Part shown: one piece after another, positions 1-10,225 of the stretch | Numbering within the stretch: position 1 is the stretch's first letter | How the letters are laid out: the number at the start of each line of letters is the position of its first letter | Source: Tretioscincus oriximinensis | Taxonomy: Eukaryota > Chordata > Lepidosauria > Squamata > Gymnophthalmidae | DNA: 64,000 nt | Direction of reading: 5' to 3' | NCBI GenBank assembly: GCA_022410635.1 | Contig: JAJVDF010000019.1 | Location: forward strand, 2,690,094-2,754,093 | Translations under genes and position numbers: made by a program | The notes under the pieces: model-generated | Database searches by the model: none | The model's input: the letters and a program-made list of their open reading frames with translations, nothing else | What the model was told of the DNA's origin: nothing

Positions 1-530
1 GGTTGCAGGCGCAGCACCTTGACTCCAAAACCGGTCAGCCATTTTGATCTGACACAGTTAAAGGCAGGCCACGCCCCTGTGACGTGGCCCCATGGGGCTA
101 CCTATCACGTGACCTGGTAGCCCCCCAGCTTATGCCCAGCCCGGGCTTTGCAGCGGACTCAGTGCCCCACGCCTGGTGGTGTGAGGCCATGGCTACTGCC
201 CACTCACCAGGTGGGTCAGCCCTGCCTGTCCGCTTTGCCCAGGCTGTCCAGCATAAGCCCATACCACCCACCCAAGCTGTGGGCCTCACCGCGAGGATCA
301 GAGAGGTTTGGAATGGGCTCTCAAGGATCTTTCCTGTGTACACCCCCCTCAATGACTCCAGAGTTGCATTTACCTACCCATCCCCGGGGTAGCCCGCAAC
401 TCCAGAACCCATTATTAGGGCCCTTTAACTATATTGCCGTCATGGGGATGCCTCTCACGAGGCTCAGGCGACCTATGGCAAATCAAGATGCATAACGCCA
501 CGAGAGCCCCAGCTCTCTGCCAAACCTCCT
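1..530 (-). mobile_element. GC-rich retroelement terminal segment, family A (cut by window edge)
   Basis: Much more GC-rich than the surrounding DNA and collinear with 32470-32975. Shared blocks include 'gcagca(c/t)cttgactcc', 'gtgacgtggcccc', 'tcacgtgacct', 'gaggatcagagaggttt' and 'cccatccccggggtagc'. The complete copy at 32283-33235 has a TATA-like box on the minus strand and a minus-strand AATAAA at the far end, so this piece is read as minus-strand. Its AATAAA end lies outside the window. Related but more diverged segments are at 16565-17165 and 55055-55560. Open frames of about 100 codons here lie on both strands, are not shared with the other copies and are not called as genes. A solo LTR or YR-retroelement terminal repeat is the inference; the class is not proven. 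Confidence 0.6.
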
Positions 531-589
531 ACCCCTCCTTCTTGTTAGTATGAGGCACTGTAGGGAACAAAGCCTGAAAGCAGTTAATG

Positions 590-1250
590 AGTTCCTTAAG
601 TTTTATTATAAAAGCAGTGAAGGATTTCTTAAGGTTTTAATTATATTCAGCTCCTTCCAGAATAGCAATGTCTGCAAGCAGTTAAGGATATTTCACTAGA
701 ATTGTTTAATATGGACTCCCTGTAACAGGTAATGCCTGGAAACCGATAAGGTTCTATACAGCTTTTATGCTCTGAGCCCACAAAACAATGCTTTAGAAGA
801 AAGGGGTTGTATTTTTAAATGCAGGAGCAGCACCCAATCAATTCAGCTCCCCTTAATAAGTATGAGTGCCACGGTACAGCAGCCTAATTGCTGCTAGGTT
901 GCCAAGCAGGAAGGAGAAGGCTGCATAGGGCACCTCTTCTCTTGTTTTTTTTCTTTGCCAGGGAGGCCTTTTAAAGGTCCCTGGCGCCCGTATTGCCCGT
1001 GGCTCACAAGCACCTTCCACAGGTTTGCTCTGTATGGTGGTGGTGAGGTATAGCCTGCAAGCCTTGCAGGGCTCTCACCCCTCGCCGGGCAGGGGAAATG
1101 GCCCCGCCAAAAATTCCCCCCTTTTATTCTCCAAGAGCACCACCGTGCTCACTGTGGCTCTCCCATGCTCCTCGGGAGAGTCGCCAGCAAGGAAGAAATA
1201 GCTTCCTATCCTTTTTTTCCCCTGCCCTCCCCTCGCCGGCTTACCTTTTA
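590..1250 (-). mobile_element. GC-rich LTR-like segment, family B (candidate nested insertion)
   Basis: This block separates two pieces of family A (1-530 and 1251-1556) that are nearly contiguous in the copy at 32.3-33.2 kb, so it is probably a later insertion. On the minus strand it starts with GC-rich sequence, has a TATA-like 'cctttaaaaggcc' at about 964-980, and becomes AT-rich toward 590-650. That layout resembles the plus-strand segment at 46895-47365. Similarity between the two is by layout and the TATA region, not a full alignment, so family membership is tentative. No gene is visible. Confidence 0.4.
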
Positions 1251-1556
1251 AAAATTTAGCGTGCCCAATTCGCCAGCGGCTCTCCCCGGTGACCACGCGG
1301 TTGAGCTAAGATGGCGGCAGCCACGTGGTGGGAAGCGCGGGAGAAGGTGCTTCTCTGAGTGCGCGTCCGGTGAGAGTGAGGATGGGCGTGGCGTCCCAGC
1401 CTTATATAGGCCGATGGCGCCCCGCCCACGAGCGCCAGAAGTCGCGCCTCGCTGGTCCTCCCAGTCAGCAAGACGAGGCACGACTCCTAGAGCGGTCCCG
1501 CCTCCCTCCATGCCGACGCCGGCAATATCCCCCGGCCAGGGACGAACCCCGGTAAG
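1251..1556 (-). mobile_element. Family A terminal segment, promoter half
   Basis: Matches 33050-33232: both have 'cttatatagg', then 'gcgccagaagtcgcgcc', then 'cctagagcg' and a 'ccccggtaag' end. CpG-rich. With 1-530 it makes one family A copy split by 590-1250. Confidence 0.6.
1401..1410 (-). promoter_or_regulatory. TATA-like box of family A
   Basis: Minus-strand 'cctatataag' in a CpG-rich setting, conserved in the copy at 33073-33082. Conservation between two otherwise diverged copies supports a promoter role; transcription is not shown. Confidence 0.5.
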
Positions 1557-1606
1557 GAAATTTCTAACAACCCATCATATTTGATAGCTGTCTTTGTCAA
1601 ACAACT

Positions 1607-1860
1607 AAGAACATAAGAACATAAGAGGAGCCCTGCTGAATTGGGCCGGAGCCCATCTAGTCCAGCAGTAGAAGGCAAAATATTCAACTGTCTTTGATGC
1701 CCTTCAAATGGCATTTCAGGAATACTGCCTGTTGTTCCATCTCAGAGACAGTATCAAGACATTCATCCTAGTAGCTTTTTATACACTTGGTATCCATGAA
1801 CCTGTCTAATCTTCTCTTACAGCTATCCAGACTGCTAACTACCACCTCTTCTGNAAGTAA
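1607..1860 (+). repeat. CR1-like interspersed repeat ('acataagaggagccctgctg')
   Basis: Contains 'agaacataagaggagccctg', 'gcccatctagtccagca', 'ggcatttcaggaatactgcc', 'gttccatctcagaga' and 'tatccatgaacctgtcta'. The same blocks occur in order at 8094, 30146 and 45303, and on the opposite strand at 31465 and 18715. This is a very common squamate repeat; I place it near CR1/L3-type LINEs from memory of its consensus, without a search. Confidence 0.65.
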
Positions 1861-3514
1861 AAACTATTTTGTGGTTTCAACGAATATGGCAAAAACTGCC
1901 AGATGGCAGCCTATACAGATCCTTTAGAAGTGCACCTTTTTCTATTGAGGAACTCAGGGTTGCATTTAAGTCAAAGATAGGAAATCTGTCTCTCATTTCC
2001 AAGCAGCTTGATGATTGATGCTGCTGTAAACATTTGGGTGGAAGTGGTATTGAGCACTTCAGATAAATGGACACCATATTTAATTTAGGACCTTAATTTT
2101 CTTTTAATTTTGGTAATTCATTATCAGAGATATTAATACAGTTTCATAGAAAGTGATAGAAGATGGTGAAACTGGGTAGATCTTACACATGTTTACACAA
2201 AGTGATGTATATATTTGGTTCATTTTATAACTATCCAGATTGATATGTTTGGAGCACATACCCGTACTCCTGTCCAACCATGGATGAGACGATATGCCAT
2301 CAACGATAATGTTCCAGCAGGTGTATTTCAGCATGCTAGACCATTGATAAAGATGTGAAAACCTCCATTATAACCATGTGGGGATTGTTTTTGGGTACAT
2401 TAATAGTCCAAAGATGCCAGGATTTATCTTTTTTGGAGTTTATGAACCGTCATTCACCCAGGATTTGTTACTTATGTAGGAAGTGATTTTATACATCATT
2501 GGATTTGGGACACTGTGGGGTTTTCCACATATGATCTGCTATGCAGGTTTTTTCTATATCTGTGCTTTTGTATTTTTCACGTTTGAGATTTTATATGTAT
2601 AGGCACACAGTAGAAAATATATATACTATAATGAATGATATAAACATGATTGCCTTGGGAAGCATAAGAGTTTCGTGGTTTGGGGCATTTTATGCTGTGT
2701 TTCCCTGTCTTTATGATTGGTCCAAACAAGGGGTGTTTGGGAAAAAAATGAATTGAATGGGTCAGTTTGACCTGCTCCAGAACAACTTTACCTGGTTGGT
2801 CTTTTTTACAACCATTAATTGCACAGTATGACACAATTCTTAGTTATCACAAATAAAAATACACCATAAACAGTTAGTTGTCCAAACTAAATCTAGGTCT
2901 GGTTCAGAATGTTTCGTCTGGATTAAATTGCACACTATTCTGTAATCTCTATTGCATATATACATAATTTTTGTGAATTGAATTTATAGCTTTAATTATA
3001 ATGGAGCATTTTCCAAAGTTTTCGTACTTGCTAAAAAGCTAACTATCACAAAGATGTTTTCATTAACTTTAATGAATTTGAAGTAAATTAATTAACCTTA
3101 CACTTACTTTGGATATGCAAAATGGGCATGAACATTCGTACCTAAAAGGAAGAGCAAAATAAGCTTCAAAATTGGAATATTAGAATGCAGAAAAATGACT
3201 AAAGGAAACAAACAATTAACAAAAGCAATTAACATGCTCTCCCAATGGATGTTAGGTAATTATTAGTAATAAATAAGGTTGCAAGACTGTACTGAAGGAG
3301 AAGGAAGGAATTAGTAATGAAATGCAATATATGGTAATTATGTAAATATATGTGCAACTGCACATCCACATCCAGAAAGAGAGAGAGAGAAATTCTTCCT
3401 TNAGTTATGTCTAGGAGATTTGCATAAATTGATTGTATGATATAAGATTCATAATCCANATTTATTTCTTACAAGAAACAAAAACTATTTGATTTCAAAT
3501 ATCAACTTCCCTGT
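1861..3514. other. AT-rich DNA, no gene seen
   Basis: Short frames only, none recognisable. A GA-dinucleotide run lies near 3376-3390. No structured repeat was identified. Confidence 0.5.
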
Positions 3515-4205
3515 GCCTTAAGATTTGCAGAGGAGGTCTTCAAGGTTATACCACCCAGGGCCGGATTTGGGGTATATGATCCCCCTGGGCTGCAAATTTT
3601 TTTACGACACCTCTGAACACTTCCGTGGCAAGACAGGGAGTGGTGTCACTTCTGGGGTGGGACAGGAAGTGATGTCATTCCAGGTGCATGGCAGCGATGG
3701 CTCATGGTGGTGTCTGGGACATGTGCAGTACATGTCTGCTGCTGCTGGGACATGCCCAGTGGACGCAACTGGGAGAAATTTAAATGGCCAGCAATTTGCT
3801 GCCCCGAATAAATGGCCACCAACCTGCTGCTCAGGGTTTTTTTTTTTTTGAAAGTATATTTTTATTGATATTTATATTGATTAGCTATTGTAGCCCCTGC
3901 CCAATATCCGGCTCTGATACCACCTCTTTCAACAGCTAAGGGAGTGGGATCTCAGGTCAGGTCTTCTTGGTGGTTATCCCCCATACTATGGAATAGTCTC
4001 TCCTTTGAAGTGCATCAGTCACAATTTCTGTATTCTTTCAGAAGATCTTTAATTTGGCCTGTAGTTGAAAAAAATATGTTTTCTTTTCTACCTTCAGATA
4101 TTGTTTTAATATGTCAGTTTTGTATTTGTTTTTATTCTTGGGAGCCATGAGATCTTTGGGTATAGGGTGGGGTGTAAGTGTCTGTGTAAATAAATAAATT
4201 TAAAA
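3515..4205 (+). pseudogene. CR1/L2-type LINE 3' end, interrupted by a hAT-like element
   Basis: The pieces 3515-3555 and 3917-4205 join to a LINE C-terminus: an 'LRxAEE' block, then W-N-S-L-S-F-E-V ('ctatggaatagtctctcctttgaagtg') and a phenylalanine/arginine-rich segment. A 'gatctttgggtatagggtgg' tail and a (AAAT)-type 3' end follow. The same order is seen at 36483-37170, 40936-41740 and 48925-49175, where more of the reverse transcriptase C-terminus survives. Severely 5'-truncated and inactive. Confidence 0.7.
3556..3916. mobile_element. Non-autonomous hAT-like DNA transposon with 8-bp target duplication
   Basis: Starts 'cagggccggattt' and ends with the complement of 'cagagccggatat', giving imperfect terminal inverted repeats. 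It is flanked by exact 8-bp direct repeats 'ataccacc' at 3548-3555 and 3917-3924. An 8-bp duplication with CAG-type termini is the hAT signature. It inserted into a LINE whose two halves resume on either side. No transposase frame; internally it holds the 'tgtcacttctgg...caggaagtgatgtca' motif shared with 7425, 9405 and 9990. Confidence 0.75.
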
Positions 4206-4799
4206 AAATAAAAGAAATCTTATATAAACACAAGTAATAACTGTGACTTTGGAAGTACGGTGGCCAGTTGACTGCAAATAAGGATTCAATCAATAGCACT
4301 CATATTCGGAGATAAATTTTTAAAAAATAAAAATGCCTGGAGGAGAAAGCATCACACAAAAATAAATGAAATGGGTTTCAGTTGGCTGTGTTGCAGGTGA
4401 GCTGTGGCGCACATGTGTACTTCCATACTTCTTTGTTATTTGATCTTGATCTCCTCTGGTCATTGTTTTACAATGCCTCTTGGCAATTCTGTAATATAAA
4501 ACATTCACATTTCCCTTAACAATGCTTACTTTCTAGAAGATGATAAAAAATAGTTTGGATGCAGACAAACTTAGCTGTACCTTTGTTGAATATGAATTAT
4601 TTTCTTGGTTTGGATTGATTAACAAATGGAATAGTCAGACTGAACTGCACTGTACAGTAGTTTAAAGTTAGCATAGATAGGTACATGCTAGGGCTGCTTC
4701 CAGATAACTGACTTTTGTAGCAAAAATCTCTAAATATCTTGCTACAAGGGACTCGCTGTTTCTCCCTATGCAGCCATTTCCCCCTTCTCTGGAAAGCCT
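4206..4799. other. AT-rich DNA, no gene seen
   Basis: No repeat head, tail or coding block recognised apart from A-rich runs near 4200 and 4320 that may belong to the LINE tail. Confidence 0.4.
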
Positions 4800-4868
4800 G
4801 GACATTCAGTCACAAACCCTATGCTTCCCATGCAGTTTCCTCTACCACTGAGTTACAGTAATGTCCAC
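4800..4868 (-). repeat. tRNA-derived SINE head (degenerate)
   Basis: Minus strand reads 'tgtaactcagtggtagagg' followed by a 'tgcatgggaagc' block. This matches the tRNA-like box A region ('gtggctcagtggtagag...tgcatgcagaagg') of a common reptile SINE. The box B region is decayed, so this is a relic and not a tRNA gene. Confidence 0.5.
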
Positions 4869-5649
4869 CTAGCGGTTTTCATGGCAGAGATACAGCAGTG
4901 GTTCACCATTGCCTATTTCCAGGGAGGGCCTGGGGATTGAATTAGCATGGAAACTGCTCTTTGCCTCCCTAACTCCATCTCCCAGTTATTTCCCTGCCTC
5001 TCCATCTTCCTCTGGTTCAAAGTAGCTAGTTATGGAAGAGTTTATTCTTTTGCTAATGGCTTCTATTCTTCTAAAAGAATAGGTGCAGTGAAGGTTGATT
5101 AAAACTTAGGTATAATAAAAAATCAAACTGTAATCTACCTTCACTCCATTGCTAGAGCANATTGATTTACTGCACCCAGTGGGCTTTTCCACTAGTATAT
5201 TGTAATATACCATAATAGTGTGAAGAATACCTCATCTGGACCACCCTCAGTATGGAGAATAGTGATACAGCATGGTAGTGATACAACAACATAAATAACA
5301 TGGCACGCCTCACTCAATTGGTTTAAAATCTACCCAAGAACTCTGACATCATAAAGATCCTTTTTTTAAAAAAATAGGATAGTTCTTATATAGCTATTTC
5401 TTGTAACCGTTAATGTATTATTGACCTGATTGATATATGCTTTTATTATTGGGCTTATCCTCATACTTTACTATCTGAGCTCTTATTAAGATTGGTATCA
5501 TTGTCATTATTTTAAATCATCTTAATGTGATTTTCAAGACAGGATTTTTATTACCTTCTTTAATACTTCATTATTACTATCAATGTTGTTGCATCAATGG
5601 ATCAAACATTTTTTCTGTTCTATTATTATAATTCAGTAATGGTTATCAG
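4869..5649. other. Unassigned sequence, no gene seen
   Basis: The first 150 bp ('cagcagtggttcaccattgcc') may be a further SINE body. The remainder is AT-rich and unrecognised. Confidence 0.35.
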
Positions 5650-5720
5650 CTCCATGCTGTGGAATGGTTTCATATCTGAGGTGTATCTAGCCCCTCGCTG
5701 AGACCTAATCTGCACTTATT
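5650..5720 (+). repeat. Short CR1/L2-type LINE coding fragment
   Basis: 'ctgtggaatggtttcatatc' and 'gaggtgtatctagcccc' correspond to the L-W-N-x-x-x-x-E-V-x-L-A-P block seen in the other LINE tails here. Too short for certainty. Confidence 0.35.
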
Positions 5721-5799
5721 TGATAGAAATGATCACTGGAGACCATTCTATTCCATTTGGGAACATTCTTGCTTTTGATTCAGGATACTATATAAAGCA

Positions 5800-6015
5800 A
5801 ACTTATTTATTTATTATTTTACTAGTAGAAAGCCTGCAAAAATGTTGACTTGGGAAGGCAAGGGGCAGAGGAAGCAGCTGAGTTCTGTGCCCTGTCATTG
5901 GTCAGCAGACCTTTGAATGTTAGATTCATTGGTGCGTGTTTTATAACTAGTAGAAATAAAACTCTGTACCCAAAGATCTCAGAGCAGGTAACGATAATAA
6001 AAACTGTACAAAAAT
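5800..6015 (-). repeat. LINE tail, minus strand, interrupted
   Basis: A 'tttatttatttattatttt' run and 'tacccaaagatctcagagca' form the reverse complement of the LINE tail 'tgagatctttgggta...aaataaataaa'. It is split by the insertion at 5832-5945. Confidence 0.5.
5821..5956. mobile_element. 114-bp insertion flanked by 11-bp direct repeats
   Basis: 'actagtagaaa' occurs at 5821-5831 and again at 5946-5956, flanking 114 bp that begins 'gcctgcaaaaatg' and ends 'gtgcgtgttttata'. The flanks are two halves of a LINE tail, so this is an insertion with target duplication. The ends resemble those of 42533-43543 and the minus-strand start of the block at 23880-24200, suggesting one unclassified family. 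Confidence 0.5.
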
Positions 6016-7327
6016 AATCATATTAAAAACATCAGTGCCTGAAATTGGGTTCTTCAGCCAAACATTAGGATAGAGAGCTGCAATTCAAGGCTAAACTGGT
6101 TACAGTTCACCCAACTGAGACTGGATGAGGGGATGGTACCATTGTACATATGGGGCATGCCAGGTTTGAAGAAAGCCCATCTGCTAACAATGTCCACAAT
6201 CCCAGGTGGCTATTCCCACCACTCCTGGACTGCTTGTGGACTATTTTTTAGTAGTCCACACAAGGTAAATATTGGGCTTGAGCATGGAATAGCTACATCT
6301 GCCTGAGGAATGGAAGGATTCTCTATTTCTGTCAATAGTTGGTGACATTCCACAGCCTAAGTACAGAAGTATTCAGAGGCATACCAAAAATGTTCCTCTT
6401 TATCTTTGCCTTTTGCTGAAGAAATAGATTGTGTTCCCTTTTTAGTATTGTTTATTATTTTAATCACTACCATTTTGTGTTTTGAAGTGTTATAAAAAAG
6501 AAAGAAACATATAATCCCTGTGAATTTGCATATTAAAATTCCACAATGCATTTTTGGCAGTGCTGTAAAAACATTATTTTGGAATAAACTTGTGGTTTTT
6601 TACAGCCCTTTCATGATACGGATTCTGCACAGTTTTGCTTATCTTGCTTCAGGCTCTAATCTATATGATGAATTGTTCCTAGAGTGTTTTTATTATTTCC
6701 ATATTTCTAATTGATTTTCTAATCACTGTCAGATATATTCTATTTTTGGTTTCATCATTCTGAGAAATTGTTCTGTTTCTTTTCGCATCTCTTCCTTATC
6801 TTCCATGATGTGAGCATTTTTCCCTTTTTTCTCCTTTAGCTTTTTTTTAAAATAATTCTCATTTCTCCTTTTGCAAATAATGGCCTTTCTGTATCCCAAT
6901 CAGGATGTAAAACATGCTTGATTGTCAAAACTGTTTTCTAGTTAGTTGTTATAGCTTGTTAAGCTCAGTTTGTGTCCAGTTGATTATACCAGCTGTATAT
7001 CTAATCAGTACTGCAACACAGAAGTCAATTCCTTTAAATGTGTTTTTGTTGTAAGGGAAAGAAAACGACTTGCCTTAGTGCAATCACTCAAAGATAACCA
7101 ATTGTTAAAGTCTAAAACTAGAAGGAGTTTATTAAGAGTATAAAAACTGTTTACCTGGAACTGCTCGCCAAGGAATAACAAAGGAAAGGATTTGAGAAAA
7201 AGGGGTTTAATGGAGGTTGAAGAGGTAAATAGCATAAATATAAAGTACAAATAAACCAGTAAAAAGTTGAGGTTCACAGGGATTCAGAAATGTCTTCTAT
7301 AAAGCATGCTCATATCCTGGAAAGTGA
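6016..7327. other. AT-rich DNA, no gene seen
   Basis: Short frames only. No recognised coding, RNA or repeat structure. Confidence 0.45.
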
Positions 7328-7770
7328 GAGCCAGTTTGGTGTAGTAGTTAGTCTCTTATCAGGTAGCCTCCTGGTTCTTTTCTGCTCTCTTCCATGTGAC
7401 CCAGTGATGGGAACACCCAGAAGTCAGATATCAGGCAGGGAGCCCTAAAATCTGATGGAGCCTTGGGTGCATGGGATTTTTTGATGTCGCTTCCTGGGCA
7501 TGACAGAAAGTGGTGTCATCCTGGGCACCATTGCCCCGAAAGTAAATACTGGAAGTGACATCAAAATGATGCCACTTCTGGTAATGGCTGCCCCCAGGGT
7601 AAGGGGGATTTTCTTGTGTACCCCTGCATGAGAGTTTGGACCTTGTGGAAGGGTACATGATCTGCACAGGATTCTCAGACAATTCCCAATTCTGGTGTGA
7701 TATTGGGCTAATCACAATTCTTTGGAGCTCTCTCATCCCCACATGCTTCACAAGGTATCTGTTGTGAAGA
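7328..7770 (+). repeat. Sauria-type tRNA SINE, interrupted
   Basis: The head 'agccagtttggtgtagtagt' and 'cctcctggttc' (7328-7378) carry the box A and box B regions typical of this squamate SINE. The body resumes at about 7690 with 'gatattgggctaatcacaat', 'ggagctctctcatcccca' and 'aaggtatctgttgtgaag'. About 300 bp of foreign sequence separates them, including the repeat at 7425-7625. A minus-strand relative is at 53200-53475. Confidence 0.7.
7425..7625. repeat. Interspersed repeat with 'gatgtc(a/g)cttcctg' palindromic motif
   Basis: Contains 'gatgtcgcttcctgggcatg' and 'ggaagtgacatca', also seen at 3645-3690, 9405-9485 and 9990-10050. The downstream block 'ggggattttcttgtgtacccc' is shared with 10035 ('gagattttctcatgtaaaccc'). 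Unclassified non-autonomous repeat lodged in a SINE. Confidence 0.5.
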
Positions 7771-8093
7771 GAACAAAAGGTTCAGCAAGATTCCTAGGAA
7801 ACAAAGGAAACCCAGTTAGAGCCAACAACCAAATTCATTGTTTTAGGGCAAAAGGATTCTGATGCCACTGATGGTTGAGAGAAGGCACTCAGATAAAAAG
7901 TGATTCAGCTCAAAGTGTTTATTCAGCTCTTAGTGGGATCTGAATTTGGTCTCCTGTGGCAGAGGAGCTCCTTATATTCTGTACACCAGCCAGTTTTCAA
8001 AAATCCCAGTAAAAATGCCCAGGACTCAACTAAGTTCAATTACAGTTCAATAGTACCAGCTATATGCATATCTACATACATATATTTAATACA

Positions 8094-8336
8094 TAAGAAC
8101 ATAAGAAGAGCTATACGGGATCAGGCCACAGCCCATCTAGTCCAGCATTCTGTGTCACACAGAGGACCACCAGATGCACCTGGGGAATCTGAACAGAGGA
8201 AAGCAAAATATGCACCTATTCAGGACTCCCTGCAAATGGTATTTCAGGAGTCCTGCATGTTGCTTCATCCCAGAGGCAACATCCGGATACATGTCATATA
8301 CTCAAGCAGTAGAGGTTCCTCAATTTCTACCAAAAC
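8094..8336 (+). repeat. CR1-like interspersed repeat
   Basis: 'acataagaacataagaagagc', 'gatcaggccacagcccatct', 'cattctgtgtcacacagagg', 'ggactccctgcaaatggtat' and 'ttcatcccagaggcaacatc' are collinear with 30146-30640 and 45303-45530. It ends at the foldback element at 8342, which seems to have inserted into it. Confidence 0.65.
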
Positions 8337-8341
8337 AAAGA

Positions 8342-8540
8342 AAAGTCCAGCAAAGGAGCTAGTAGCACTATGAGACTAACTAGAGAAAAGTGGGTGGCAT
8401 AAGCTTTCGTAGACAAGTCTACTTCTTCAGACTTCTTTGTCTACGAAATCTTATGCCACCCACTTTTCTCTAGTTAGTCTCATAGTGCTACTAGCTCCTT
8501 TGCTGGACTTTCTACAGACTAACATGGCTATTTCTCTGAA
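8342..8540. mobile_element. Penelope-like terminal-repeat foldback
   Basis: Arms at 8342-8416 and 8437-8511 are 75-bp inverted copies with one mismatch, around a 20-nt spacer. Arm sequence ('gtctacgaaa', 'cacttttctctagttagtct', 'gctcctttgctggac') matches the terminal repeats of the Penelope-like element at 27598-28594. Only the right arm continues into a 3' tail ('actaacatggctatttctct', to 8540). The flanking 'aaagaaaagt' at 8337-8346 and 8541-8550 looks like a 10-bp target duplication, overlapping the left end by a few bases. High arm identity suggests a recent origin or gene conversion between arms. No coding sequence. Confidence 0.75.
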
Positions 8541-8550
8541 AAAGAAAAGT

Positions 8551-9404
8551 ATGTTCTAGATCACTCCATCTCCTCACATTCTCATTTCCAAAATAGAAAT
8601 GGAATTCTGCTTCCATGACAAAAAGACATAAACACATTAGAAAACAAAGCAAACAAATTCAATTGCCAATCTCTGGAGGGAAGACAATAAGAAATCAAAA
8701 TGCATTTGCTACGTTAAAACCTCAGATAAAGTGAACACAATAAAGTATAAAGACATTGAAAAATGATAATGCAGCAAAAATGGTACTTTTGTTCACTTTG
8801 CATACAAAAAAAAAGTGAAGCACAGTATATGAAGTAATGTGCTTCATACATAATTTGGATCCATGCCAAAAGCAATGAAACAATCAAAATCATATCACTT
8901 GTCTGTATTCTGCAACTAGACCTTATAGTGATCTATTTTATCCCAGATGCTGCTCCTAGCTGTTCCCTATCTTACTACTACAGTTCCTAGCTGGCACATG
9001 TTGTGGTCTACTAGCATCTATTTGCTCCTGGGGAAATGGCAACCAGATCACTAGCATCTAGATCACAGGATTGCATTTAACGTTACAAACGAAAATAAAG
9101 TTCACTGCAGAAAAAGCCAGGATCTGATCTCATCCTAAGTTTTTTCCTTTGTATCTGTTATTCTAATCCAAACTTTGCTCTCTGTTTAAATCATGTCAAT
9201 ATTTATCCATGAATTGTAACACAATGTCTCTGTTCGTTCTTAGTAATTTTACCAAGGCCCAGTACCTCTTTTATCGTTTTGCAAATAAACCACTAGAAAG
9301 CCGGTGGAATAGACAAAGGGAAGTTCAGGAAGTAAATGTTGAGAAATACTGGGTCAATGATGGAAGCTCCTAGAACCAAAATATCTGGCCAGGAGACAGC
9401 AGGT
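8551..9404. other. AT-rich DNA, no gene seen
   Basis: No recognised gene or repeat. Confidence 0.4.
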
Positions 9405-9485
9405 GGGTTTTATCTTGTGGGGAGGATTTTTATGATGTCACTTCCTGAGCATGCCAGGAAGTGACATCACTCTGACTGCAAACAC
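9405..9485. repeat. Repeat containing a perfect 15-bp palindrome (ETS/CRE-like)
   Basis: 'tgatgtcacttcctg' at 9433-9447 is an exact inverted match to 9455-9469 across a 7-nt spacer. Each arm joins an ETS-like GGAAGT with a CRE-like TGACATCA. Other copies at 3645, 7480 and 9998 show that it belongs to an interspersed repeat. Confidence 0.55.
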
Positions 9486-10225
9486 ATTGCCTCTTAACAC
9501 GCGTAGGACTGCGAAGCCAAAGCCCATCGTTCCAACTGTGTTACCATAAAAACAGGCTTGGAAGTGCTGCAGCATTGCTCTAAAGGCACAGCACAGCTTT
9601 CTGCTTTGTAGTTCCTGGTCAAATTGCGTTGTTGCTGCTCCTTTTTGTAATTCGAGCCACTTTCACACTGACGATGGGAGATCAGGGAACAAAAAGCGAG
9701 CAAGAGAGCGGGGAGGGGGGCTCTTTTGTTTGGCATTCCCTCCAGGCTCAGCAGCTTCCCTCCCTGCTCTGGAAAAACAGGTTTTTCCCCCTACTGCAAC
9801 ACATGAAAGAGAGTAACTGAGCACTCTCAGCTCATGGCAATCCGGATGCTAAAGTGGAATGAATGCACAGGGAATGCCAAGGTAAAATGAAGCCCTCACT
9901 TCGCTTTCATTGTGGAACGATTAAAAGGGAATAGAAAACAGATTTTAAGTTCTAATGGGAATGCAGCTTCTGGTTGCCATTTCCCCAGGAGCAAATATGA
10001 TGTCACTTCCGGTAAAATAGCTGCACCCCGGAGATTTTCTCATGTAAACCCTTGCGAGATCTTTGATCTCATGTAAGATATATTATCTCACCAGCTGTAT
10101 GAGAGTCTCATGCAGTTTCTATCATTGGGCTGGGCATGCTCAGAAATACTGAGCATGCTCAGTTGTGTTGTCGTGTGCAGCTTCTTCTCGTGGGACCTGG
10201 AAATCTCATGAAGATGTCACACACA
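9486..10225. other. Unassigned; includes a partial copy of the 'gatgtcacttcc' repeat
   Basis: About 9990-10050 carries 'gatgtcacttccggtaaaat' and 'gagattttctcatgtaaacc', matching the repeat at 7425-7625. The rest holds short frames on both strands with no recognisable product. Confidence 0.4.

Noticed and set aside
84..1584. Frames of 70-115 codons in the first 1.6 kb as genes
   Set aside because: GC-rich repeat sequence depletes stops. The frames are not conserved in the matching copy at 32.3-33.2 kb.
4800..4868. Functional tRNA gene on the minus strand
   Set aside because: The B box is decayed and the body continues as SINE sequence.
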